Notes: generated by a model not told the origin, from the sequence alone. 64,000 nt of DNA from Leeuwenhoekiella aestuarii (GCF_004104055.1 NZ_QOVJ01000010.1:1-64000); one strand, 5' to 3'. Counted from the stretch's first letter, positions 31,295 through 40,190 are shown. Numbers and translations are program-made.

Positions 31295-33478
31295 ATGAGC
31301 ACATTGCGATTTTTTGCCTTAAAGGAAAGCCTTAGCCGTTTACCCATAACTATATCTGAAAATAAAAAAAGGTCAGAGCTTTTTGGTAAGCATGTTTTTG
31401 GAAAAGAAGCTATGAGACAAGTCTTGTCTCACGAGGCTTTTCAGGCAGTTGAAGCAGCTATTAATACAGGAGCTAAAATAGATCGTTTGATGGCAGATAG
31501 TATTGCTGCCGGAATGAAACAATGGGCATTAGAATTAGGAGCAACACATTATACGCATTGGTTTCAGCCATTAACAGGAGCAACTGCAGAAAAGCATGAT
31601 GCTTTTTTTGAACAAACTCCAGAGGGAAACGCAATTGAAAAATTTGAAGGTGCAAAACTCGTTCAGCAAGAGCCCGATGCCTCTTCTTTTCCGCACGGCG
31701 GAATTAGAAATACCTTTGAAGCAAGAGGTTATACCGCCTGGGATCCTACTTCGCCTGCTTTTATTTTAGATACTACGTTATGCATTCCCACTGTATTTGT
31801 TTCCTATACTGGTGAAGCTTTAGATAATAAAACCCCGCTTTTACGTGCTTTAGCAGCAATAGATCATCATGCGACAGAAGTGGCTAAATACTTTAATAAA
31901 AGTGTAAGCAAGGTAACGGCTACATTAGGCTGGGAGCAAGAATATTTTTTAATAGATTCAGCACTTGCAGCTTCACGCCCTGATATTATGCAAACAGGAA
32001 GGGCGTTATTAGGTCACGCGCCCGCAAAAGGGCAACAGCTAGACGATCATTATTTTGGGTCAATACCAGCCCGAGCTTTGAATTTTATGAAAGATTTGGA
32101 GCAACAATGCATGTTTTTAGGTATTCCTGTAAAAACGAGGCACAATGAGGTTGCTCCTAACCAGTTTGAATTGGCTCCTATTTTTGAGGAAGCTAATCTT
32201 GCAGTAGACCATAATTCACTCATTATGGATTTGATGGATCGAATTGCAGAGCGACATAATCTTAAAGTTCTTTTTCATGAAAAACCATTTGCCGGAGTTA
32301 ACGGTAGTGGTAAACATAATAATTGGTCTTTAGCGACAGATACGGGAGTTAATTTGTTGAGTCCGGGTACGACACCTATGAAGAACTTACAGTTTCTTAC
32401 CTTTTTTGTGAATACTATAAAAGCAGTACAGGATAATGAAGAATTGATTAGAGCTTCAGTGGCATCAGCGTCTAACGATCACAGATTGGGAGCGCATGAA
32501 GCACCGCCGGCAATTATGTCTGTTTTTATAGGTAAACAACTTACAGCTGTTTTAGACGAGTTAGAAAAAGTTACAGACGGTAAACTGTCGCCCCAGGAAA
32601 AAACGGATTTAAAACTCAACGTGGTAGGTAAAATTCCTGAAATACTTTTAGATAATACAGACCGAAACCGAACTTCACCTTTTGCATTTACCGGTAACAA
32701 ATTTGAATTTCGTGCTGTAGGTTCGACAACAAATTGTGCTAAACCAATGGTAGTATTAAATACCATTGTAGCTAAGCAGCTTAAAGACTTTAAGAATGAA
32801 GTAGATAAGCTGATTGATAAGAAAAAAATGAAGAAAGATGATGCGATCTTCAATATTCTTAGAGAGTATATAAAAGCATCTAAGAAAATTCGTTTTGAGG
32901 GAGATGGGTATAGTGAGGCCTGGGAGCAAGAAGCTTTAAAACGAAAGTTAAGCAACCACAGCAGTACTCCTGAAGCTTTAGCCATTCAATTAGATAAGCG
33001 TTCTGTTTCAGTTTTTGAAGAAATGGCTGTGATGAATAGCGTAGAACTTAAAGCCCGTCATGAAATTGAGCTAGAAGAATATATAAAGCGCATTCAAATT
33101 GAAAGTAGGGTTTTAGGAAATATTGCTAAAAACCATATAATTCCTACAGCTATACGGTATCAAAATTTATTGATCAAAAATGTAGAAGGTCTTAAGAATA
33201 TTTTTGCTAATGACTATGAAAACCTTGCACAAGAGCAAATAGCCCTTATAACTCAAATATCTAAATATATAGGTGATATCAACCGTGATATTAATGCTAT
33301 GGTTGAGTCTAGAAAGTCTGCAAATAAGTTAAATATAAAAGAGCGAGCTATAGATTACAATAAAAATGTGCTTCCGTTTTTTGATACTATACGTTATGCT
33401 TCTGATAAGTTAGAGTTATTAGTTGAAGATAAACTTTGGCCCTTAGCAAAAAATAGAGAATTACTCAATTTAAATTAA
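31295..33478 (+). CDS. glnN: Glutamine synthetase, type III
   Basis: 727 residues, the length typical of GSIII. It starts MSTLRFFALKESLSRLPITI and carries the GSIII N-terminal SRLP region, FPHGGIRNTFEARGYTAWD, TLGWEQEYFLID, KTRHNEVAPNQFELAPIFEE, GVNGSGKHNNWSLATDTG and NRTSPFAFTGNKFEFRAVGS. These cover the ATP, glutamate and metal sites. GSIII forms double-ring dodecamers and is common in Bacteroidota. It is divergent from GSII and closed by a terminator. Confidence 0.96.
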   Translation: MSTLRFFALKESLSRLPITISENKKRSELFGKHVFGKEAMRQVLSHEAFQAVEAAINTGAKIDRLMADSIAAGMKQWALELGATHYTHWFQPLTGATAEKHDAFFEQTPEGNAIEKFEGAKLVQQEPDASSFPHGGIRNTFEARGYTAWDPTSPAFILDTTLCIPTVFVSYTGEALDNKTPLLRALAAIDHHATEVAKYFNKSVSKVTATLGWEQEYFLIDSALAASRPDIMQTGRALLGHAPAKGQQLDDHYFGSIPARALNFMKDLEQQCMFLGIPVKTRHNEVAPNQFELAPIFEEANLAVDHNSLIMDLMDRIAERHNLKVLFHEKPFAGVNGSGKHNNWSLATDTGVNLLSPGTTPMKNLQFLTFFVNTIKAVQDNEELIRASVASASNDHRLGAHEAPPAIMSVFIGKQLTAVLDELEKVTDGKLSPQEKTDLKLNVVGKIPEILLDNTDRNRTSPFAFTGNKFEFRAVGSTTNCAKPMVVLNTIVAKQLKDFKNEVDKLIDKKKMKKDDAIFNILREYIKASKKIRFEGDGYSEAWEQEALKRKLSNHSSTPEALAIQLDKRSVSVFEEMAVMNSVELKARHEIELEEYIKRIQIESRVLGNIAKNHIIPTAIRYQNLLIKNVEGLKNIFANDYENLAQEQIALITQISKYIGDINRDINAMVESRKSANKLNIKERAIDYNKNVLPFFDTIRYASDKLELLVEDKLWPLAKNRELLNLN

Positions 33479-33490
33479 AAATTAAAATAG

Positions 33491-33564
33491 AAAACACCCT
33501 GCTTCTTACATGTTGTGTAGGATTATTCTTATAAATGTATTTTTAGAGAATAAAAGGGTGTTTT
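33491..33564 (+). terminator. Terminator downstream of the GSIII gene
   Basis: Arms AAAACACCCT and AGGGTGTTTT enclose a long 54-base loop and are followed by a T/C-rich tract. The arms are perfect, but the loop is unusually long. Confidence 0.55.
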
Positions 33565-33851
33565 TCCCTTTTTTCATATTAAAGCGAGCATTTGTATAGC
33601 TTGAGTCGCTACAACGATTTCGCTGCTGTTTGAATTTCATCGAAAAGTTATAGTATTCTTAAAATCAGAGCATTGTTTTTATATAAATTAGCAAAGCGTT
33701 AGAGTTCAAGCTGATGATGTAAATGAACTAATGCAAACCTTGACTCCCCTTTATTAACTTTTGATTTGACAAGCCCGGTCAAACATGTCAAAAGTCTAGA
33801 ATAGCATTTTATTAACCATTCTATATATTATTAATTTAAAACTTTTCTATT
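33565..33851. other. Leader / control region of the curli locus, no gene seen
   Basis: Together with the terminator this forms a 373-bp gap. It contains TTGACAAGCCCGGTCAAACA near 33766 and a string of short AT-rich tracts before the curlin gene, but no full TAnnTTTG promoter or clear operator was found. A CsgD-like regulator gene is not nearby. Confidence 0.4.
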
Positions 33852-35348
33852 ATGAAAAAAGTTATTTTAAGCGCAGCAGCATTAGCTTTTGGAGCTATTG
33901 CATTTGCACAAACCACGCCACCAACGGCTCCTAGTACAGTTAGTGTTGAAATGCCTTCGACGTTAAACGCAGAAGATGGGGATCAGGGTGAGTCAATTCA
34001 AACAGGTAATGACAACCGTGTTCGAGTACGTCAGGCCGGTGTTAATCAATCTGTTTACACAAATCAGGCTAATGGTTCTGGAACCGGAGGAAACCTTGCC
34101 TGGACAATTCAAACCGGGCAGGTAGGTGATGCTACCAATCCCACTCCTGGAACCAGTGGTATGGACAATGCTGTTGAAGTAAGACAGCAAGGTACTGAAA
34201 ACTCTTCTTACACCAAACAAGAGGGTGATGATAATAAGGCGGAAACCTTACAAGGTATGAACAATGATGCCAGTGCAAGAAACGTAGCTTACATACGTCA
34301 AGGGACTGGGCAACAAGCTCAGTCAAACGAGGCCAGTATCAGTCAGGATGGCGACGGTAACAAGGCTCATACGGTTCAAACCTTTGATAACAATGACGCT
34401 TTCACAATTCAAAATGGTACAGGAAACGAGTCTGATATCAATCAAAGAGCTAATCCTAATGCCGCTCCAGGTCACTATGCTTATGTTGATCAGGATGGTA
34501 TGGATAACCAATCTAAAGTTGATCAGGACGGTTCTGCAACACAACGTGCTGAAACGCTACAATTAGGTAATGACAACGATGCACGTCAAACTCAGAGTGG
34601 AGATGCTCCTGGTAATACTGCCTTGATCAATCAAGGATACCAAACCAAGTATGATGGTCCTACTAGAGGGACTATTGGTCAGGACTTATTGGATGTAGAT
34701 GACTGGACCGGTGGTGGCCCAACTGGTGATAATTCTTATGGTGCAACTGCCGTACAGGAACAAACCGGTTCTAACAACGCAGGAGAAATAGCGCAGTATG
34801 GTGAAGCAGATGGTGATGCTAGTGGTAATAATGCTAGTCAACAACAAAAGGGTGATAATGGAGCTGCCTTTATTGTTCAGAATGCTTATGGAAATACTGA
34901 TGGAGGTAGAAATTACGCATTTCAGATCCAGGAAGCTGGTGACGGAAATGTTGCCGGTATCGCTCAAAATGGTGAAGGTCACAAGGCTTGGCAATACCAA
35001 GAGGGAGATATGAACTCTGCATTATCAACTCAAAGAGGAGAAGGAAACAAAGCTAAAACGAGTCAAATAGGTAGCGATAATGATGTTACTACAGCTCAAA
35101 GAGGTCAAATGAATGTTGCATTAGTATCTCAAATGACTGATGGAGCTAGCTATGTAGCAAGCCAAAATGTTGCTGACGGTTTCAATTTCGGTGGCAATCA
35201 AATTGATGTTCTTCAGGTAGGACCTGGAACAGATGATTTTACTGAGCCATCAGGATTAGACTGTGAATTCACTGATTCTTTAGAAATGGGTGGTTTGACT
35301 CTTTCAAATTCCATTACACTTGATCCAATCTGCACAGATTGTGACTAA
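33852..35348 (+). CDS. Curlin-repeat amyloid subunit, CsgA-like, long form
   Basis: 498 residues with a Sec signal peptide ending in AIAFAQT. Most of the protein is a degenerate array of curlin-type repeats, each with spaced Gln, Gly and Asn (for example VRQQGTENSSYTKQEGDDN, ISQDGDGNKAHTVQT and AGIAQNGEGHKAWQYQEGD), predicting a stacked beta-arcade amyloid. E. coli CsgA has five repeats in 151 residues; here the array is several times longer. The C-terminus is non-repetitive and carries three cysteines (LDCEFTD and ICTDCD). It is the first gene of the curli locus, followed by a hairpin and the CsgB-like gene. It should be exported through CsgG to form extracellular fibres. Confidence 0.85.
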   Translation: MKKVILSAAALAFGAIAFAQTTPPTAPSTVSVEMPSTLNAEDGDQGESIQTGNDNRVRVRQAGVNQSVYTNQANGSGTGGNLAWTIQTGQVGDATNPTPGTSGMDNAVEVRQQGTENSSYTKQEGDDNKAETLQGMNNDASARNVAYIRQGTGQQAQSNEASISQDGDGNKAHTVQTFDNNDAFTIQNGTGNESDINQRANPNAAPGHYAYVDQDGMDNQSKVDQDGSATQRAETLQLGNDNDARQTQSGDAPGNTALINQGYQTKYDGPTRGTIGQDLLDVDDWTGGGPTGDNSYGATAVQEQTGSNNAGEIAQYGEADGDASGNNASQQQKGDNGAAFIVQNAYGNTDGGRNYAFQIQEAGDGNVAGIAQNGEGHKAWQYQEGDMNSALSTQRGEGNKAKTSQIGSDNDVTTAQRGQMNVALVSQMTDGASYVASQNVADGFNFGGNQIDVLQVGPGTDDFTEPSGLDCEFTDSLEMGGLTLSNSITLDPICTDCD

Positions 35349-35403
35349 TTTGAGGTTTAATCTCACTCTAAGAGATAGATAATTCAATTTTAATTGAGGG
35401 AGA

Positions 35404-35431
35404 GGGGGTTATTTTAACAACCCCCTTTTTT
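35404..35431 (+). terminator. Hairpin between the csgA-like and csgB-like genes (terminator or attenuator)
   Basis: Stem GGGGGTT/AACCCCC with an 8-base loop followed by TTTTTT. Because the next gene starts only 19 bases on, with no obvious promoter, this probably lets some read-through and raises the ratio of subunit to downstream proteins. Confidence 0.8.
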
Positions 35432-35449
35432 CTCTTAAAAAATAAACAG

Positions 35450-35974
35450 ATGAAAACTAAGAGTATCTTTTTTTTAGTGTTTTTCATTACTTGTGCTTTT
35501 TCAAATAAATCATACAGCCAAACTTATAAAGAAAATGAAACAGCAGAAGCTCAGATTGAAAGAGAACCAATGACGGCACAGATGCTTCAGAGTTTAGGTA
35601 TAACTATTAATCCAGAAGTGAATTTTGATGTGGTTCAGGGAAACTCAGTGTTCTTGACCCAAATAGGAGAATTCAATAGTGCTGAAATTTTTACAAGTAC
35701 TGAAAATAGTGATATCAAACTTGATCAAGAAGGAAATTATAATACCACGTCTTTAAGTTACAGGGCTAGGACAGCTATAGCTGATTTAAAACAAGAAGGT
35801 GACTATAATAGAATTACAGATATAATTAATAACCCTGATCTTGATGTCTCTTTACAACTCGATCAGCAAGGAGATTATCTCAATTTTGAGCGTCAAGGTG
35901 TAAATAACTTGACTAAATCTCTCAAATTCACACAAACTAATGCATCCCCAAGTCTGATTATAAGAAGCAATTAA
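35450..35974 (+). CDS. CsgB-like minor curlin / nucleator candidate
   Basis: 174 residues with a signal peptide ending KSYSQTY. The second half has curlin-like repeats with the Q-x-G-x-x-N spacing: VFLTQIGEFNSAEI, IKLDQEGNYNTTSL, ADLKQEGDYNRI and LQLDQQGDYLNF, followed by LKFTQTNASPSL. Size and repeat number fit CsgB of E. coli (151 residues), which anchors and nucleates CsgA fibres on the cell surface. It lies between the long CsgA-like gene and the csgE gene. The nucleator role is inferred from repeat content and position. Confidence 0.75.
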   Translation: MKTKSIFFLVFFITCAFSNKSYSQTYKENETAEAQIEREPMTAQMLQSLGITINPEVNFDVVQGNSVFLTQIGEFNSAEIFTSTENSDIKLDQEGNYNTTSLSYRARTAIADLKQEGDYNRITDIINNPDLDVSLQLDQQGDYLNFERQGVNNLTKSLKFTQTNASPSLIIRSN

Positions 35975-35985
35975 AACTTATAACA

Positions 35986-36759
35986 ATGTTTGTTTTAAAC
36001 CCCAAACATACAACACTATTCTTCCTGTTATTTATAAATCTGGCAACCGCTCAGTTTATGAATAAAGATATACGTGCAACAATTTTATTAGAGCGTAACA
36101 GCGAATTCTTAAAGTTTATTCCTACGGCAGAAAATCGTACCAATGTCGATTATAATTTGCGTTTTGATTTTATGGTTTTTGAAACAAAACCAGACGGTAA
36201 AATCGAGAAAGGTAATAAAGAAGACCGAATTTTTCTAAAAGCAAGAGAAAAACTGATTTTACCTTATGTTACTATTGACTACAACGCCACAAATAAAATT
36301 ATAATTGTATTAATCATTTACGATTTGGAAAACAGACCTATTGGTCAGGATCGTATTGTACTCGATAAAGGCGGACAAACTGATTTATCAACTTTTGAAA
36401 ACGTAATAGATGGTCAAAATCTTTCTCCAGATCAGGCCAGACCACAAGATGGTTTTGTATTAAACGGTTTTGTAATAGAAAATACCATTACCAAAGCAGG
36501 TAAAGATTTTTACCGCTTTTACTATAATGAATATTTTAACAAACAAATAAAAACGCCTCACAATATTCTTATTGAAGAAGTGCCGGGAAGGGGGCGGTTT
36601 ACTCGGGTTTCCGTCAAAGTTGCAGACCAGTTGGTTTGGCAATTTTTTGCCCAACCCCGTAAAGAAATTCTAAAAAAGAACGCATCTATAGCATTGAGCA
36701 GATCTATCGCTTACCTCCAGCAATTAGAGCAACGTAAAGATGAATTTATTCACTATTAA
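35986..36759 (+). CDS. csgE: CsgE curli assembly factor with N-terminal CsgC/CsgH-like domain
   Basis: 257 residues with a signal peptide ending in INLATAQF. E. coli CsgE has about 129 residues, and its equivalent is the second half here: NGFVIENTITKAGKDFYRFY near residue 163, then ILIEEVPGRGRFTRVSVKV and VWQFFAQPRKEILKK, matching CsgE segments around its HDFYRAF and NERPSARWGSW motifs. The first half (residues about 28-128) reads like an Ig-type beta-sandwich, with LKFIPTAENRT, IFLKAREKLILP and NKIIIVLIIYDLENRPIGQD. It recalls CsgC/CsgH, the periplasmic inhibitor of premature curlin aggregation. CsgE caps the CsgG channel and delivers CsgA. The fused domain is my inference from residue patterns. 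Confidence 0.85.
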   Translation: MFVLNPKHTTLFFLLFINLATAQFMNKDIRATILLERNSEFLKFIPTAENRTNVDYNLRFDFMVFETKPDGKIEKGNKEDRIFLKAREKLILPYVTIDYNATNKIIIVLIIYDLENRPIGQDRIVLDKGGQTDLSTFENVIDGQNLSPDQARPQDGFVLNGFVIENTITKAGKDFYRFYYNEYFNKQIKTPHNILIEEVPGRGRFTRVSVKVADQLVWQFFAQPRKEILKKNASIALSRSIAYLQQLEQRKDEFIHY

Positions 36760-36760
36760 T

Positions 36761-37168
36761 ATGAAAAGAACATTACTTTTTTTGATTTTATTCAACTCTG
36801 TAGGTTTGTTTGCTCAGCAATTCACCTATAAACCACTCAACCCAGCATTTGGTGGTGACACGTTTAATTATAACTGGTTGCTGAGCTCTGCGACCGCTCA
36901 AAATAAACTAACTGCCCCACGGAGTGCTGCAGAGCAACGCTCAGAATTAGAGCAGTTTGGTGACAATTTAAATCGTCAGGTTTTGAGTCAAATTTCACGT
37001 AGGCTCCTGCAACAACAGATAGAAGGTATAGGTGACTTTACAGAAGAAGGGACGTTTACATACGGAACTTTAGCCGTAGAAGTTTTTGAATCTGAAGAAG
37101 GCTTGGTTATTAACATTCTAGATACATCAACCGGAGAGCAAACTCAGGTAATTGTCCCCAATCAATAA
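36761..37168 (+). CDS. csgF: CsgF curli assembly factor
   Basis: 135 residues from ATG 36761, one base after the csgE stop; an in-frame ATG at 36740 would overlap csgE and spoil the signal peptide. Signal TLLFLILFNSVGLFAQ, then the CsgF hallmark FTYKPLNPAFGGDTFNYNWL and LLSSATAQN, which in E. coli inserts into the CsgG barrel as a second constriction. The C-terminal part (GTFTYGTLAVEVFESEEGLV, DTSTGEQTQVIV) matches the CsgF neck and head. It couples fibre nucleation to the secretion pore at the outer membrane. Confidence 0.93.
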   Translation: MKRTLLFLILFNSVGLFAQQFTYKPLNPAFGGDTFNYNWLLSSATAQNKLTAPRSAAEQRSELEQFGDNLNRQVLSQISRRLLQQQIEGIGDFTEEGTFTYGTLAVEVFESEEGLVINILDTSTGEQTQVIVPNQ

Positions 37169-37175
37169 TAAATTT

Positions 37176-38603
37176 ATGAAGTATTACAAGCTGTATGTCA
37201 TATTGATTTTGACATCACTATTCAATTCGTGCGGTGCCTATTTTAATCAACCTTTTGATCAAACCCCGGCTCGACTAGGTGAACAGTCAAAATCAACACA
37301 AAATTTACTCGATCTTCCACCGGCTCAAGCTCCCGTTGAGGTTGCTGTTTATAATTTTTCAGATCAGACCGGTCAATATAAAGCAGTTGAGAATGGGAGT
37401 ACTTTTAGTACCGCGGTAACTCAGGGCTCAACAGCAATTTTACTCAAAGCACTTGAAGATAGTGGGTGGTTTATTCCTATTGAAAGAGAGAATCTGAGTA
37501 ACCTTTCTACAGAGCGTAATATCATTAGGAATACAAAACAGGAATATATCAAAAACCTCAATCCTAATGAGCCTCCGCTACCTCCTTTAAAATATGCAGG
37601 GATTATTCTTGAAGGTGGTATAGTTTCTTATGACACTAATATTATTACAGGTGGTGTAGGTGCCAGATATTTTGGTTTGGGTGGTTCAGCAAAATACCGT
37701 CAAGATCGTATTACTGTTTACCTGAGAATGGTCTCTACTAGTAATGGCGAAATTTTAAAGACTGTTTATGTTTCTAAAACAATACTGTCGCAGGCACTTG
37801 ACGCAAGTTTATTTCGATTTGTGAAGTTTCAAAGATTATTAGAAACCGAAATGGGTATTACCCGTAATGAGCCGGTTCAATTAGCAGTAAAAGACGCTGT
37901 AGAAAAGGCAGTACACGATCTTATTATAGAAGGTATTGCTGATGGATTCTGGTCTGCAAAAGGGGGTAATTCTGTAAACACTGAAGTTGTAGATAATTAT
38001 AAAGAAGAAAAAAAGATTGAAGAATCTACCGGGATTTATAACAGATTGTTTTTTCAGCAAAAGTTTAAAAATTCGATCAATTTTTCTTTAGGTACAACTT
38101 TATTAGATGCAGACTTTAGTGACAAACGTTTAGGAATGATGGCGAAATTAGGCTATGATTATGCACTAGGGGAGGTTGTAAGCCTCAATTTTAATACTGC
38201 ATTTCTAAATTTCAAATCGGGAAGTTCATTTGACGAGTCATTTGCGAGTGCAGATTTAAATGCGGTTTTTAGACTTTTACGTAATGACAAATTATCTCCT
38301 TATGTCTACGCGGGTGGCGGTATTCTTTTAGGTTTTGAAGAGGATAAGGGTTTTCTGGGACTAGATGCAGATCAAACCGATGCAAAAGTTCAATATGGTG
38401 CTGGTTTAGAATATGCACTTTCGCCGAGAATAGGATTGAGGTTATGGGGAGAACATAATATTACTTTCACAGATAAGGTAGATAATCTGGTAAATGGTAA
38501 GCGTGATGATCATTATTTAAACTTTGGGATGGGTTTAAAATACTACTTTGATTTTTCTGGAAAAAAAGAAGAAAATAATTCAGTAAGCACTCCAAAACAA
38601 TAA
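37176..38603 (+). CDS. csgG: CsgG curli secretion pore fused to a C-terminal outer-membrane beta-barrel domain
   Basis: 475 residues from ATG 37176 (a TTG 8 codons upstream overlaps csgF). Lipoprotein signal ending SLFNSCGAY. Residues about 30-265 are CsgG: VAVYNFSDQTGQYK, STAVTQGSTAILLKALEDSG, WFIPIERENLSNLSTERNII, GGVGARYFGLGGSAKYRQD and FRFVKFQRLLETEMG, matching E. coli CsgG closely. E. coli CsgG ends near 277 residues. Here a further 185-190 residues from about 288 form alternating strands ending in YLNFGMGLKYYFDF, like an eight-stranded OmpA/OmpW-type barrel (VYAGGGILLGFEED; YGAGLEYALSPRIGLRLWGE). The pore part exports curlin; the role of the added barrel is unknown. Confidence 0.92.
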   Translation: MKYYKLYVILILTSLFNSCGAYFNQPFDQTPARLGEQSKSTQNLLDLPPAQAPVEVAVYNFSDQTGQYKAVENGSTFSTAVTQGSTAILLKALEDSGWFIPIERENLSNLSTERNIIRNTKQEYIKNLNPNEPPLPPLKYAGIILEGGIVSYDTNIITGGVGARYFGLGGSAKYRQDRITVYLRMVSTSNGEILKTVYVSKTILSQALDASLFRFVKFQRLLETEMGITRNEPVQLAVKDAVEKAVHDLIIEGIADGFWSAKGGNSVNTEVVDNYKEEKKIEESTGIYNRLFFQQKFKNSINFSLGTTLLDADFSDKRLGMMAKLGYDYALGEVVSLNFNTAFLNFKSGSSFDESFASADLNAVFRLLRNDKLSPYVYAGGGILLGFEEDKGFLGLDADQTDAKVQYGAGLEYALSPRIGLRLWGEHNITFTDKVDNLVNGKRDDHYLNFGMGLKYYFDFSGKKEENNSVSTPKQ

Positions 38604-38605
38604 TT

Positions 38606-40132
38606 ATGAAAAAGAAATATATCTATATAATATTCAGTCTTGCTTTGATAGTTTTGGGATGTAGTGAAGATACTATTGAAGAAAATGGTCTAGGAAGGTT
38701 AGAGGGTACAGTTGTAGAGAAAGTAACAAATACTCCTTTAGCAAATGTAAAAATTGTTACCAGCCCTTCATCAAGTACGGTTTTTACAGATGAGACAGGT
38801 AGTTTTAGTATAGAAACAATAGCGACGGGTGAGTATTCTGTACAAGCAGAGTTAGATGGCTATACAGATGCATTTGAGGCTGTCACCATACTTAATGAGC
38901 AGACTAGTACTGTCATTTTTGAATTGGGAGAAGGTAATACCACAAACAGGTCGCCACTTGTTCCTCAATTATTAACTCCTGAAGACGGTAGTTCTGATCT
39001 GGATCCAACAATAACTTTTGTCTGGTCTTCTTCTAAAAATGATTCAGATGACATTACTTATACACTAGAGTTGCGCAACGGTTCTACAAATGAAACGCAG
39101 ACTTTAGAAGTCGTGTCAGACACAACAACTACCATTAATAACTTGAAATTAGGGACTAACTATTTTTGGCAGGTCACAGCTTCTGATGCTATAAATGATG
39201 ATGTAGAAAGTAGTTTAAGCCAGTTTAGCACTAATAGTTCTCCGCAAAACGATTATTTATATGTAAGATCTATAAATGGAAATAGTGTGATTTTTTCAGG
39301 TGCAAATGATAATACTGGTGATGATACTGATGAAAACGAAGTTAATTTTAATGAATTTCAATTGACCTCAGAATCCTTCAACAGTTTTAGACCACATCGC
39401 AATATTGAAATTTCAAAAATTGCCTTTTTGAGAACTGTTAATGGTGCGACTCAACTTCATACAATGAACCTAGACGGTAGTGGTATAAAGCGAATTACAA
39501 ATTCCGTTCCCGTGAATGGATTCCGTATTACAGAGTTAAATTACACGTGGGCACAGAATGGAGGGAAATTATATTACCCCAGTTTTGATAAATTGTATAG
39601 TATTAATCCTGATGGCGGAGCACTTGCTATGATTTATCAAACTCCTGACGGCAGTTTTATTTCTGAAGTTAGTGCTGCAACTTTTGATGATAATCTAATT
39701 GCGATTAAAACCAATAACAGTGATGGTTACAATGTGCGGGTTTATACAGTGAGATTATCTTCAGGTACAATAGAAAATGTTGTTTATGAGAATACACCTG
39801 GAGCAGTAACCGGAATTGATTTAAATGCTAATGCTACACAGTTAGTATATTCTAAAGATATCTCTGGTTCACAAAATGCTCAGTACAGACAGTTCAATAG
39901 TAGAATATTTATCTATAATTTAAGCTCAGGTACAGAAAGTGCCTTTAATAATGGGGCGGTAAACGGTTCTAATGATTTTCAACCAGTTTGGTCACCTTCT
40001 GAAGGAGAAATTTTATTTACGCGTAAACCCAGTAATTTGAATTCAGAATCCAATGTTTTAGTAACTCCAATAGCTAATTTTTCAAATGATGATTTGTTAT
40101 TTACAAACGCATCAATGCCAGACTGGAAATAG
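38606..40132 (+). CDS. Lipoprotein with carboxypeptidase-regulatory-like, FN3-like and TolB-like propeller domains
   Basis: 508 residues. Lipoprotein signal ending LALIVLGCSEDT. Residues about 30-108 are a carboxypeptidase-regulatory-like beta domain (LEGTVVEKVTNTPLANVKIV, TGEYSVQAELDGYTDAFEA). Residues about 115-205 resemble a fibronectin-III repeat (PQLLTPEDGSSDLDPTITFV, TNYFWQVTASDA). The rest looks like a TolB/WD40-type propeller with repeated TMNLDGSGIKRITN-like, YSINPDGGALAMIYQ and FQPVWSPSEGEILFTRKPS blades. It is the last gene of the curli locus, 2 bases after csgG, and has no counterpart in the E. coli csg operons. A surface adaptor or fibre-binding role is a guess from position. Confidence 0.72.
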   Translation: MKKKYIYIIFSLALIVLGCSEDTIEENGLGRLEGTVVEKVTNTPLANVKIVTSPSSSTVFTDETGSFSIETIATGEYSVQAELDGYTDAFEAVTILNEQTSTVIFELGEGNTTNRSPLVPQLLTPEDGSSDLDPTITFVWSSSKNDSDDITYTLELRNGSTNETQTLEVVSDTTTTINNLKLGTNYFWQVTASDAINDDVESSLSQFSTNSSPQNDYLYVRSINGNSVIFSGANDNTGDDTDENEVNFNEFQLTSESFNSFRPHRNIEISKIAFLRTVNGATQLHTMNLDGSGIKRITNSVPVNGFRITELNYTWAQNGGKLYYPSFDKLYSINPDGGALAMIYQTPDGSFISEVSAATFDDNLIAIKTNNSDGYNVRVYTVRLSSGTIENVVYENTPGAVTGIDLNANATQLVYSKDISGSQNAQYRQFNSRIFIYNLSSGTESAFNNGAVNGSNDFQPVWSPSEGEILFTRKPSNLNSESNVLVTPIANFSNDDLLFTNASMPDWK

Positions 40133-40155
40133 ACCTGAATTTTAAGCATATTTAA

Positions 40156-40183
40156 AAAACGTCCTGAAATTTCAGGACGTTTT
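40156..40183 (+). terminator. Terminator closing the curli locus
   Basis: A near-continuous palindrome AAAACGTCCTGAA with its complement, followed by T-rich sequence, 24 bases after the propeller lipoprotein stop. Confidence 0.9.
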
Positions 40184-40190
40184 TATTTCT

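Noticed and set aside
33990-35150. Repeated Q/G/N-rich segments considered as an ice-nucleation or CRISPR-like repeat
   Set aside because: The repeats are coding, degenerate at DNA level and have curlin spacing; neighbouring csgE, csgF and csgG settle the call.
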